Shown here piece after piece: positions 1 through 7,759 of a stretch of DNA of 25,059 nucleotides (within the stretch, counting starts at the first letter, position 1; each line of letters starts with the position of its first letter). Where the stretch lies: the NCBI GenBank assembly GCA_039805565.1, contig JBDLTZ010000126.1, positions 1 through 25,059 on the forward strand, written 5' to 3'. The translations under genes and the position numbers were made by a program. The notes beneath the pieces are model-generated. The model was not told where the DNA came from, ran no database searches, and saw nothing but the letters and a program-made list of their open reading frames with translations. This DNA is from CALJIC01 sp039805565. Lineage in GTDB: Bacteria; Chloroflexota; Chloroflexia; Chloroflexales; Roseiflexaceae.

Positions 1-118
1 GTTGCTGCAGGACGGTCGGCTTGTTCCGCACTCTGTCGAATGTCAGCATCCTGCACCTCCCGGTGTCCGCCCGCCTATCCTGGCACCAGGATAGCCGGAA
101 GCTTATTCCCGTTCAAGT
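1..118 (-). mobile_element. IS fragment, copy A: transposase-proximal (left) end, cut by the window edge
   Basis: The reverse complement of this stretch aligns base for base with the start of the IS at 1467 (copy B), with about eight substitutions in 118 bases. It carries the IS terminus, a subterminal palindrome and the first codons of the same transposase (start MLTFDRVRNK). The rest of the element lies outside the window. The terminus abuts CTAG at 119-122. Copy B abuts TTAG, so both fit a YTAR target as used by the IS5 group. The divergence shows that the two copies are not a recent duplication. Copy A reads out of the window to the left and copy B reads right, so their left ends face each other. 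Confidence 0.8.
75..94. repeat. 20-bp subterminal palindrome of IS copy A
   Basis: CTATCCTGG and CCAGGATAG are perfectly complementary around a 2-base centre (CA here, TG in copy B). The palindrome lies between the IS terminus and the transposase start. It is unchanged in both copies although neighbouring bases differ, which suggests a function such as transposase binding or an mRNA hairpin controlling transposase translation. The function is inferred. Confidence 0.75.
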
Positions 119-135
119 CTAGTGGTATATGAGCC

Positions 136-213
136 GCCGAACGCCGCAGTTCAGCCGCGTCACACGACCCGCGAAGCGGAGCGTGTGACGTCGGCTGGAA
201 CTGCTTGTTAGGC
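136..213 (-). other. attC: Integron attC recombination site (59-base-element type), minus orientation
   Basis: Read on the minus strand, the site begins with a perfect R'' core GCCTAAC (207-213) and ends with GTTCGGC (136-142), an R' core with one deviation from GTTRRRY. Between them is a long imperfect hairpin. CAGTTC (147-152) pairs with GAACTG (198-203), AGCCG (153-157) with CGGCT (192-196), and CGTCACACG (158-166) with CGTGTGACG (182-190). G197 and T191 are left unpaired on the window plus strand. That is the bottom strand of this attC, where extrahelical G and T bases are expected in the folded substrate of IntI. The stop codon of the upstream cassette gene (208-210) lies inside the R'' core, a common cassette layout. 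No integrase gene or second attC is visible. Confidence 0.88.
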
Positions 214-741
214 CTCTTCCCGAAACTCATAGAGAACGTCCTCTTGCATCCGACCGAGGCTCTCTGCGGATACCTTAACGGGTTGACGACCTTGCAGCTC
301 AATACGACCGTCGATGGAGCCGCTATACCAATGGAGCAGCAGGCCCACGAAAGAGGTATGGCCCAGCATGTCTTTCAGCAAGTCTTCCCAATCAGTTGCC
401 TCCACGTTCGGCTTGGGCCTTGCTAGATGTTGAGCCTTTTGCTCTTTCCACCGAGTGATCTTTGCTTCACTCCAGCCTTTGCGGCGTAGCTTCGCCTCTT
501 CGTCGTCCGCCGCACTCTTGCGCCGCTCGAGCTTAGATTCAAGACGCTCCAAAGCACCTAAGGTTGTCCCGCAGTCGCAGTGACTGGCAGTAGTGAGGAA
601 GTAGTGCTCCCCGGGTTTTAGATGAGCTTCGACGCTCACATTCCGTTGGGGTCTCAGCGCACGCCCATGCTTGGCAGCGATCTCCGCTAGGACAGACTGG
701 TTCGCGGAGCTAGGCAGAACTGCGGTGATGAAATGGCACAT
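208..741 (-). CDS. Integron cassette protein of unknown function (CHFITA/HCDCG family-like)
   Basis: A 177-residue protein with no signal peptide or membrane segment. Visible features are an N-terminal Cys-His (MCHFITAVLP), a second Cys/His cluster near residue 54 (HCDCG, after a YFLTT strand), and a strongly charged region at about 65-110 that could form a coiled coil. The C-terminal half is more hydrophobic (LLLHWYSG). I recall hypothetical proteins in Proteobacteria that begin similarly and share the YLTT..HCDCG segment, but I know of no assigned function. The Cys/His pairs could bind a metal, which is inference. The gene ends inside the attC core, so it is the payload of a gene cassette. 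No clear ribosome binding site precedes the ATG, and the IS4-like element begins within about 25 bases upstream, so any original promoter context has been lost. Its base composition is less GC-rich than the chromosomal genes from 2936 on. Confidence 0.75.
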   Translation of the reverse strand: MCHFITAVLPSSANQSVLAEIAAKHGRALRPQRNVSVEAHLKPGEHYFLTTASHCDCGTTLGALERLESKLERRKSAADDEEAKLRRKGWSEAKITRWKEQKAQHLARPKPNVEATDWEDLLKDMLGHTSFVGLLLHWYSGSIDGRIELQGRQPVKVSAESLGRMQEDVLYEFREEA

Positions 742-761
742 AGAGGCCCATGGTGCATGAC

Positions 762-1466
762 ATCAGAAGGAGTCAGGGCGATTTCGGCATTGTGAAGGGA
801 AAAAGAAGGTTTGACTGGTTCACCAATCTCCGTATGATCGGGAGTGCTACCGCCCTGATCAACGGAGTTCCTGATGAACCAGTCCACTCCAGTATACGCC
901 ATGCGCTCGGCCGTCGAGACTCTCGAACCGTGGCTGACCACGCACCTTCCCAATCTCGACCCGGTTGCCCGCCGGCGCTTGATCCAGCTTGTGACCGGCA
1001 TTCTGGAACAGCAATCGCTTCTGCTTAAGGCGATTGCCGCCGGCAGCATCTTCCAGGCGACGCCCGAGAGCAACTTCACCCAGGTTCAGCGCATCATTCG
1101 TGATACCCGCCTGACGCTCGACGAGGTGTATGACCCGTTCCTGAGCGAATTGCTGCCACACATCCCTGGTGACCACATCTACGTGACCTTGGACCAGACC
1201 AATCACGGCGGCGACTTCAATCTCGTCCTAGTCGGCTGGGCCACCGACGCCGTCAGCCTGCCACTCGGATTTCTGGTCTACGACACCGATGCTGCCTGGG
1301 CCGATGAGACACGCACGCTACTCCAGCGGCTGGAGATGCTACTCCCGACAGGGCGTACCATCACCCTCCTCGCTGACCGTGTCCATGCCGGCGACCCGTT
1401 CCTGTCCTGCCTCGACGAACTCGATTGGGGCTACGTCATTCGGCTCGCCGAAAACACCTTCATTAG
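762..1466 (+). mobile_element. IS4-like insertion sequence, interrupted by IS copy B
   Basis: This stretch carries the 5' leader and the first two thirds of a DDE transposase gene (see 874-1466). The left boundary near 762 is an estimate: the sequence after it (AGTCAGGGCGATTTCGGCAT) looks like the start of an element but no matching right end remains. The right side is cut at 1466, where IS copy B begins after TTAG. The missing 3' part is not found after copy B, so the element is a dead remnant. Confidence 0.6.
874..1466 (+). pseudogene. Truncated IS4-like DDE transposase
   Basis: About 198 native residues starting MNQSTPVYAM, with a plausible ribosome binding site (ACGGAG) just before the ATG. 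An N-terminal helical domain is followed by an RNase H-like fold containing the first catalytic Asp (VTLDQTNHGG) and the second (LLADRVHAGD). The reading frame then enters IS copy B after AENTFI and stops at 1480-1482. The third catalytic residue (Glu) and the whole C-terminal part are missing, so it cannot be an active transposase. The DDE spacing and the LDQTNH motif suggest IS4-type transposases. I cannot name the exact IS. Confidence 0.75.
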
Positions 1467-2334
1467 GCTTGAACGGGAATAAACTTCCGGCTATCCTGGT
1501 GCCAGGATAGGCAGGTGGACACAGGAAGGTGCGGGATGCTGACATTCGACAGGGTGCGGAACAAGCCGACCGTCCTGCAGCAACTGACCGGTCTCAATCC
1601 CGAGGTGTTTGGCGACCTCCTGCCGGCGTTCCTCGAAGCGCTTGCCTATCACAATCAGCTCGCCGATGCCCAGCGTCCGACACCACGCAAGCGGCAGCCC
1701 GGTGGTGGTCGGAAGCCGCTGCTGCGCGACCCGGCCGACCGCCTGCTGTTCATCCTGTTCTACTTCCGCATCTACCCCGTCCAGCGCGTCCAGGCCTTCT
1801 TCTTCGGTATGAGCCAGACCCAGGCCTGCGACTGGGTGCATCGGATCACACCCGTCGTGAACAGGGCACTCGGTGCTGAGCAACACCTCCCCGAGCGCCG
1901 CCCGGCGCGACTGGTGTCGATCCTCCGGCAGTGCCCCGGGCTCGAGTTCATCATCGACGGCACCGAGCGTCCGAACCAGCGCCCCAAAGACAAGGACCGT
2001 CAGCAGCAGTACTACAGCGGCAAGAAGAAGCGCCACACGGTGAAGAACGTCGTGGTGGTGGAGAAGCGCACGCGCCGCATCCGGATGCTCAGCCGGACCA
2101 CCGAGGGCAAGCGTAGCGACAAGCGGATCGCCGAGGATGAAGACTATCGCTTCCCCAAGGACAGCCGGCTCTGGTACGACCTCGGCTTTCAGGGCTATCG
2201 TCCACGTGGTGCCATCCCAATACACCCCATCAAGAAGCCACGCAACGGGGAACTGACACCCGGGCAGAAGCACCACAATCGGGCGATTGCCCACGGACGG
2301 GTTCGGGTCGAACACGCGATTGGCGGGGTCAAAG
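1467..2334 (+). mobile_element. IS copy B (IS5-like, DDE_Tnp_4-type transposase), right end lost
   Basis: The left terminus is defined by comparison with copy A at 1-118: identity begins with CTTGAACGGGAATAA directly after a TTAG target. The element interrupts the IS4-like transposase gene, so it is the younger insertion. The transposase gene is intact up to its third catalytic residue, then similarity to the expected family C-terminus fades at about 2334. No right inverted repeat is found before the mbtH-like gene that ends at 2385. The right boundary is therefore approximate (2334-2384), and the element has probably lost its right end by deletion or by a second insertion. Confidence 0.7.
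1491..1510. repeat. 20-bp subterminal palindrome of IS copy B
   Basis: CTATCCTGGTGCCAGGATAG is a perfect inverted repeat centred 36 bases upstream of the transposase ATG. The same palindrome is preserved in copy A at 75-94 although the flanking bases have diverged between the copies. Confidence 0.8.
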
Positions 2335-2483
2335 TCTTCCACATCACGCCAAGTACGTCTGGAACGGGGAGAGGGTGCAAGGCCCTACTTATCGTTACCC
2401 TCCATCAGTTTGCGCAGATTGAGGGGCCGCATGTCTGTCCAGTTCTCTTTAATGTAGGTTATACACTCTTCCTTTGTACCTGA
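1536..2483 (+). pseudogene. IS5-like transposase, C-terminus replaced by foreign sequence
   Basis: The likely start is the ATG at 1536 (MLTFDRVRNK), preceded by AGGAAGG. An in-frame ATG at 1515 is less likely because it lies upstream of that site. An N-terminal helix-turn-helix region (RVQAFFFGMSQTQACDWV) is followed by a DDE domain with Asp in FIIDGTERP, Asp in YDLGFQGYRP and Glu in RVRVEHAIGGVK. This pattern is typical of DDE_Tnp_4 transposases. After about 2334 the frame runs on to 2483 through sequence unlike the family C-terminus and antisense to the mbtH-like gene. The catalytic triad is present but the last helix is not. The protein may be inactive. Confidence 0.75.
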
Positions 2484-2591
2484 TCTTCCAGCATCAAACC
2501 AACCGAGGGGATTCTCCCGGTCTGCCGGCAAAATTGAAAACTGATTTTCCTGGTTAACCACGACCTTGTAGGTAGTTTCTTCCCCGCCCAT
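2385..2591 (-). CDS. MbtH-like protein, orphan
   Basis: A 68-residue protein. MbtH-like proteins bind and activate adenylation domains of nonribosomal peptide synthetases. The family pattern is clear: NQENQFSILP near residues 13-22, PLGW at 28-31, a Cys at 43 in EECITYI, and the diagnostic WTDMRP at 51-56 followed by LNLRKL. The usual Trp in the SLWP motif is Leu here (SILP). The ATG has a strong ribosome binding site, AGGAGG, about six bases upstream. No peptide synthetase, siderophore or glycopeptide gene is in the window, so its partner is elsewhere or was lost when the IS end broke. The stop codon lies directly beside the truncated IS, and the local GC content is lower than in the following genes. 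Confidence 0.88.
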   Translation of the reverse strand: MGGEETTYKVVVNQENQFSILPADRENPLGWFDAGRSGTKEECITYIKENWTDMRPLNLRKLMEGNDK

Positions 2592-2935
2592 ACATCCTCC
2601 TTATATTGAGAAGCCTCTACCTAATTCCTTCGAGAAGCAGAGCGTCCTGTTCGTCTCACTTCCGTTTTTGGCTACACTGCCGTTAAGGCTTGTGTCATTC
2701 ACTGCCGAGAAACGGAGTGATCAGCTGTAGCCACAACAGACGTTACTGCGTTCCTGCATCACTTTCAAGGAAGCAAATGCTTGAACGATGTAGCAGCTTG
2801 CGTGGTATTTAGTGCAGTTGGCGCATACTAAAATGCCTAGTTGGGATGCCCTTGCGCTCGCTGGCCCCCTCCTGGTCAGTCTTCGACCGGCGCAGCGTGA
2901 CGATCATCCCCTCGGTAGTGGCCCATTAGCTACTG
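2592..2935. other. Intergenic region between mbtH-like gene and CheB-CheR kinase-like gene
   Basis: 344 bases with lower GC than the genes to the right. I see no protein family or RNA gene here. It must contain the promoters of the two divergent flanking genes. A possible -10 element on the plus strand is TACACT at 2673-2678 in a GGCTACACTG context resembling that upstream of 6626, but it lies about 260 bases before the ATG. The change to high GC occurs near 2850-2930 and probably marks the right edge of the acquired patch. Confidence 0.5.
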
Positions 2936-5900
2936 ATGGCTGTGCTACAAGAAGTACCGACCTCATCCGTATCCCCTCTGGCACACCCGCCGTTCCCGGT
3001 CGTCGGGCTGGGCGCATCAGCCGGGGGCATCGGCGCGCTCCAGCGGTTTTTCGCCGCGATGCCTGACAACAACGGTATGGCATTTGTCGTCATCAGGCAC
3101 CTGTCGCCGGATCACGCCAGCTCGCTGGCAGAGGTCCTGCAGCGCTCGACGGCGATGCCGGTCTGCCAGGTGACCGAGCCCGTGCGCGTGGTGCCGGAGA
3201 CCGTCTACGTCATCCCGCCGACTAAGCAGCTCTTGATGGACGACGGGAAGATAGTCCTGACCGAGCTGGATCACACCTCCGGGCGCCGCGCCGCGATCGA
3301 TCTCATCTTCCGGACGCTCGCCGAGACGCACACGACTCACGTCGCCTGCATCGTGCTGTCCGGGGCCGGCGCCGACGGCTCGGTCGGCATCACGCGCGCC
3401 AAGGAGGCGGGCGGCATCACCATCGCGCAAGATCCGCGCGAGGCCGAGCACGAGTCCATGCCGCGCAGCGCGATCAACACCGGCATGATCGATTTCGTGC
3501 TGCCGGTCGCGGAGATGCCCACGCAGCTGCTCGCGGTGTGGCACAATGCCCAGCACATCGCGCTGCCGTCAGGGGGTGGAGCGCCGGTGAAGGACGACCG
3601 TGACGCGGCCGAGGAGGCGCTGCGCGACGTGCTAGCCACGGTGCGCGAGCGGACCGGCCACGACTTCGCGCACTACAAGCGCCCGACTGCGCTCCGCCGT
3701 ATCGCGCGCCGCATGCAGATCACCACCACACCGGATCTCCCCGCCTACCGTGACTACCTGAAGGCGCACTTGGAAGAAGTGACGCTCCTGCTCCGCGATC
3801 TGCTGATCAACGTCACCAACTTCTTCCGCGACCGCGCGGCCTTTGACACCCTCGCGGAAGAGGCCATCCCGCTGCTGTTCGCGGGAAAGGCGGTGGGCGA
3901 CACGGTGCGCGTGTGGGTGGCCGGCTGCGCGAGCGGCGAGGAGGCCTACTCGCTGGCGATCCTGCTCCTGGAGTACGCCGTGCGTCTCTCCCACCCCCAG
4001 GTTTTCGCCACCGACATTGACGAGGGTGTGCTCCACGTCGCGCGCACGGGCAGCTACTCTGAAGCAATCGCAGCCGATGTGGCTCCTGATCGGCTGCGCC
4101 GTTTCTTCACACGGACTCTGGGCGGCTACTCCATCACGCCCGACGTACGTGATCGGGTGGTGTTCGCGACACACAACCTTATCGCCGATCCGCCCTTCTC
4201 GCGCCTCGACCTCGTCAGCTGCCGCAACGTGCTGAGCTATCTCAGCCGAACAGCGCAGGAACAGGTATTGGGGCTCTTCCGCTTCGCGCTCCGACCGAAC
4301 GGCTTCCTCTTTCTGGGTGCTGGCGAAACGCCGGCCGGCGTCGGAGAGAGTTTCACTCCTGTTGTGGCGCAGCACCGCCTGTACCGCGTGAGTGAGCGAG
4401 CACCAGGTGTCGGGCCAACGCTTTCCCTGCGTCTCCCGGCGCGGGCGACTGGCGCACGGGTGCCCACGAACCGAGCGGTCGAGCGCGAGCAGATTGCGTT
4501 CAGCGCGCTGCACCAGCGCATGCTGGAGCGGTATGCGTCGCCGTCCGTGCTCGTGAACGCCGCGTACGAGGTCGTCCACCTGTCGGAGCGCGCCGGTCGC
4601 TTCGTCCAGCCGGCCGACGGTGCGCTCTCGTTCAATCTGCTCCGCCTGGTGCGGCCGGAGCTGCGCGCGGCGCTCAGCGCGGCGCTCGTCCAAGCATTTC
4701 AGACCGGCCGGCCTGTGACGACCCGATGGGTCCACCTCGGAGACACAGGCGAAGGTCTCACTGTGCGCGTGGTACCGGAGCGCGACACCACGACCGAGGC
4801 GTTGTTCGCGCTTGTGCTCTTCGACGAGGGCGCGGAGGGCGCGCCCGCAGCAGGCACGGCAGATACTGCGGCGGATGTCTTGCACCTTCAGCACCAGCTC
4901 GACACCGTGGTGGCTGAGCACAGCGTGGTGGAGGAGACGCTGCGGGCAACCAACGAGGAGCTGCTCGCCAGCAACGAGGAGCTGCGCGCCACCACCGAGG
5001 AGCTAGGGACCAGCAAGGAGGAGCTGCAGTCGATCAACGAGGAGCTGCTGACGGTCAACCAGGAGCTCAAGCATAAGGTCGACGAGGTCAGCCGGGCGCA
5101 CAGCGACCTGCAGAATCTGATGACGTCCACAGCGATCGGGACGATCTTCGTCGACCGCGAGCTGCGCATCAAACGCTACACGCCCAGCGCCCAGGCCGTT
5201 ATCAATCTGATCGCGACCGACGTGAACCGGCCGCTCGCGCACCTGACGCACCAGCTCGACTACGACCAGCTCCTCTCGGACGTGACGCGCGTGCTTGCCT
5301 TGCTGGCGCCGATCGAGCGCGAGGTGGCGAGCCGGGATGGCCGCTGGTACCTGCTGCGCATCCAGCCCTACCGCACCGAGACCGACCAGATCGACGGCGT
5401 GGTGCTGACGTTCGTCGACATCACGCAGCGCCGGGCGGCTGAGGTGGCCCTGCGCGCCAGCGAGGAGCGGCTGCGCCTGCTGATCGAGAGCGTGCAGGAC
5501 TATGCCATCCTGACCGTCACGCCGGAGGGCCGGGTGGCGTACTGGAACACCGGCGCCGAGCGTATGTTTGGCTATGCCGAGGCTGAGATCGTTGGCCAGG
5601 ACGCCGCGCGGCTTTTCGTGCCCGAGGACCGCGCGGCCGGTGTCCCCACGCAGGAGCTGCAGCAGGCCCTGAAGTTCGGGCGCGCAGAGGACGAGCGCTG
5701 GCATGTCCGGAAGGACGGCAGCCGCTTCTACGCCAGCGTGGTGATGACGCCGATACGTGACTCGACGGTGCGCGGCTTCGCTAAGGTGATGCGCGACCTG
5801 ACCGCCCGCAAGCAGGTGGAGGAGGTGCTGCACCGTGCCCACGACGAGCTGGAGCGGCGCGCGCTGGAGCGCACCGAGGCGCTGGTCACCGCTCCGGAGC

Positions 5901-6436
5901 GGCAGGCGGAGCGTATCGTCCAGCTTCAGGACATCACGAACCAGCTCGACCGCGATATCCAGCGCCTGGCGCGCGAGCTACGGCCACGTGTACTGGATAT
6001 GATGGGGCTGGTCCCGGCGCTCGAGGAGCACGTCACAAGCTGGTCGGAGCAGACCGGGGTCCAGGCACAGCTGGCGGTGACCGGTTATGAGCAGGCGCCG
6101 GTGTCGCCCGAGGTCGCGGCGGTGCTGTATCGGGTGGTGCAGGAGGCGCTCACGAACGTGCTGAAGCACGCCGGCGCGACAACTGTGGGTGTCGTGCTCC
6201 AGTGGCAGGCGGAGTGGGTGCAGATAACGGTAGAGGACAACGGCCGCGGCATACCGTCCGAGGTGCTGGTGTCACCTGCGACAGGCCGCCTAGGGCTGAT
6301 GGGGATGCGCGAGCGGGTGGAGCTGCTGGGCGGCACGCTGGACATCGAGGCCGCGCCCGACAATGGCACCAGGCTCATCGTGCGCGTGCCACTGCCGCCC
6401 AGCGCTGCACCGCCACCTGGCGCGGGCGGCACGTGA
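2936..6436 (+). CDS. CheB-CheR-PAS-PAS kinase-like hybrid lacking the phospho-acceptor helix
   Basis: A 1166-residue multidomain signalling protein. Residues ~20-200 are a CheB methylesterase with catalytic Ser28 (GASAGG), His55 and Asp147. Residues ~228-485 are a CheR methyltransferase with the SAM motif VAGCASGEEAYS near 327-338. Residues ~655-725 are a heptad coiled coil (repeated NEEL/TEEL units) found in this CheB/CheR-PAS family. Two PAS domains follow (~725-830 and ~842-960). The C-terminus is a NarL-type HATPase: N box YRVVQEALTNVLKHA, G1 VEDNGRGIP, then GRLGLMGMRERV. In the dimerisation region the usual R.ARELHD..GQ helix is missing: VTAPERQAER runs directly into VQLQDITNQLDRD and LARELRP. 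Neither half is followed by a receiver. No chemoreceptor gene is nearby. The start has no obvious ribosome binding site, but CheB begins only 20 residues in. Confidence 0.9.
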   Translation: MAVLQEVPTSSVSPLAHPPFPVVGLGASAGGIGALQRFFAAMPDNNGMAFVVIRHLSPDHASSLAEVLQRSTAMPVCQVTEPVRVVPETVYVIPPTKQLLMDDGKIVLTELDHTSGRRAAIDLIFRTLAETHTTHVACIVLSGAGADGSVGITRAKEAGGITIAQDPREAEHESMPRSAINTGMIDFVLPVAEMPTQLLAVWHNAQHIALPSGGGAPVKDDRDAAEEALRDVLATVRERTGHDFAHYKRPTALRRIARRMQITTTPDLPAYRDYLKAHLEEVTLLLRDLLINVTNFFRDRAAFDTLAEEAIPLLFAGKAVGDTVRVWVAGCASGEEAYSLAILLLEYAVRLSHPQVFATDIDEGVLHVARTGSYSEAIAADVAPDRLRRFFTRTLGGYSITPDVRDRVVFATHNLIADPPFSRLDLVSCRNVLSYLSRTAQEQVLGLFRFALRPNGFLFLGAGETPAGVGESFTPVVAQHRLYRVSERAPGVGPTLSLRLPARATGARVPTNRAVEREQIAFSALHQRMLERYASPSVLVNAAYEVVHLSERAGRFVQPADGALSFNLLRLVRPELRAALSAALVQAFQTGRPVTTRWVHLGDTGEGLTVRVVPERDTTTEALFALVLFDEGAEGAPAAGTADTAADVLHLQHQLDTVVAEHSVVEETLRATNEELLASNEELRATTEELGTSKEELQSINEELLTVNQELKHKVDEVSRAHSDLQNLMTSTAIGTIFVDRELRIKRYTPSAQAVINLIATDVNRPLAHLTHQLDYDQLLSDVTRVLALLAPIEREVASRDGRWYLLRIQPYRTETDQIDGVVLTFVDITQRRAAEVALRASEERLRLLIESVQDYAILTVTPEGRVAYWNTGAERMFGYAEAEIVGQDAARLFVPEDRAAGVPTQELQQALKFGRAEDERWHVRKDGSRFYASVVMTPIRDSTVRGFAKVMRDLTARKQVEEVLHRAHDELERRALERTEALVTAPERQAERIVQLQDITNQLDRDIQRLARELRPRVLDMMGLVPALEEHVTSWSEQTGVQAQLAVTGYEQAPVSPEVAAVLYRVVQEALTNVLKHAGATTVGVVLQWQAEWVQITVEDNGRGIPSEVLVSPATGRLGLMGMRERVELLGGTLDIEAAPDNGTRLIVRVPLPPSAAPPPGAGGT

Positions 6437-6573
6437 CAGCCGCTTCAGCCGATTGAGAAGCCGAGCGCGTGGAGCGGTGGTCGAGCGGCTGTGTCCCTGA
6501 GGTAGATCCCCTGGCGTGCGCTGCGGCAGGTATCACATGCAGGAGCGAGTGACCTACCCCCAGCGGGCCGCTG

Positions 6574-6582
6574 TGCTACACT
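6574..6582 (+). promoter_or_regulatory. Possible extended -10 promoter of the serine hydrolase gene
   Basis: TGCTACACT fits the extended -10 form TGnTAnnnT and lies about 44 bases before the ATG at 6626. No good -35 hexamer is visible at 16-18 bases upstream. Short promoter matches are weak evidence. Confidence 0.3.
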
Positions 6583-6625
6583 GAGGCGGTTTCCGCCCGA
6601 TACCCTGCGTTGTAAGGAGACTGAC

Positions 6626-7759
6626 ATGTCACCCACGCTGAACCAGCGCGTCCAGGCTACGATCGACGACCTCGTCGCGTCCGGCGAGGAGCTCGGCCTC
6701 CAAGTAGCCGCCTACGTAGACGGCCGGCTTGTCGTCGATGCCTGGGCCGGCCTGGCCGACGAGGCCACCGGGCGCCCGGTGGACGGCGAGACGCTGTTCA
6801 CCTCGTGGTCGACCACCAAGGGGTTCGCCGCCACCTGCGTCCACATCCTGGCCGACCGCGGCCGCCTCTCGTACGACGCGCCGATCGCCACCTACTGGCC
6901 GGAGTTCGCTGCGGCCGGCAAGGAGGGTGTGACCGTCCGCCAGGCCCTCACGCACACCGCGGGTGTGCCGCAGATGCCGGCGGCCGTGACCCCCGAGATG
7001 ATGGCCGACTGGGGCGCGATGTGCGCGGCGATCGCCTCGCACGAGCCGCTGTGGGAGCCGGGCACGCAGATCGGCTACCACGCCTACACGTTCGGCTGGA
7101 TCCTGGGCGAGATCGTCCGCCGCGTCGACGGCCGTCCGATCGCGCAGTTCGCGCGCGAGGAGCTGTGCGCGCCGCTGGGGATCGAGGACTTCTACCTGGG
7201 GATCACCGGCCGTGCGGAGCCGCGTGTGGCGCCGCTGCGGAGCGCGCTGCCGCCGGAGGATATGCCGGAGATGGCGCGCCGGATCGCCCCGCTGCAGGTG
7301 TCGACCGCTGAGGTATTCAATCGGCCTGATGTGCGCCGCGCGTCCATCCCGGGCGCGGGCGGGATCATGTCGGCCCGCGCGGTGGCCCGCCACTACGCGA
7401 TGCTCGCGGGGTACGGCGAGCTGGATGGGGTGCGCCTGCTGTCGTCCGGGCGGATCGACATCATCCGGGCCTGTCAGACCGAGGGGCTGCCGGAGCTGTT
7501 CGGCGGGAAGGTTGCGATGGGGTTGGGCTACTGGCTGGGCGGCGACCCTGCCGGGGGCCGGGACGCGGCGATGGGGCGACCGGGGGCTTTTGGGCACGGC
7601 GGGCACGGCGGGTCGCTCGGGTTCGCCGACCCGGAGCGGCGGCTGGCCTTCGGCCTGACGAAGAACCGCCTGCGCGCCTGGGCCGAGCCGACGCAGACGA
7701 CTTCCTACCGGGTGGCGGAGGTGATCCGCCGGCACCTTGACAGCGGCGAGCCGCTGTAG
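6626..7759 (+). CDS. Serine hydrolase, class C beta-lactamase/EstB-like family
   Basis: A 377-residue protein. Enzymes of this fold act as esterases, D-aminopeptidases or beta-lactamases through an acyl-serine. Ser62-x-x-Lys65 (SWSTTKG) is the nucleophile/base pair. Tyr151 (IGYHAYTFG) is the likely second-motif tyrosine. The third motif is represented by the glycine/histidine-rich FGHGGHGG segment near the C-terminus. There is no signal peptide, so the protein is probably cytoplasmic, which argues for an esterase-like role rather than antibiotic resistance. The start is supported by AAGGAGA eight to nine bases upstream. The gene stands alone between the kinase-like gene and a minus-strand small gene. 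The substrate cannot be read from the sequence. Confidence 0.88.
   Translation: MSPTLNQRVQATIDDLVASGEELGLQVAAYVDGRLVVDAWAGLADEATGRPVDGETLFTSWSTTKGFAATCVHILADRGRLSYDAPIATYWPEFAAAGKEGVTVRQALTHTAGVPQMPAAVTPEMMADWGAMCAAIASHEPLWEPGTQIGYHAYTFGWILGEIVRRVDGRPIAQFAREELCAPLGIEDFYLGITGRAEPRVAPLRSALPPEDMPEMARRIAPLQVSTAEVFNRPDVRRASIPGAGGIMSARAVARHYAMLAGYGELDGVRLLSSGRIDIIRACQTEGLPELFGGKVAMGLGYWLGGDPAGGRDAAMGRPGAFGHGGHGGSLGFADPERRLAFGLTKNRLRAWAEPTQTTSYRVAEVIRRHLDSGEPL

Noticed and set aside
75..302. 75-residue open frame on the minus strand
   Set aside because: It reads through the attC hairpin and the IS end. The apparent protein is the translation of the recombination site, not a gene.
3632..4921. 429-residue open frame on the minus strand
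   Set aside because: It is antisense to the CheB-CheR gene, which has clear domain motifs. The frame is a GC-bias shadow with no recognisable motif.
4920..5090. Tandem GAGGAGCTG-like DNA repetition
   Set aside because: It is the coding sequence of a heptad coiled coil (NEEL/TEEL units) typical of this protein family, not an independent DNA repeat.
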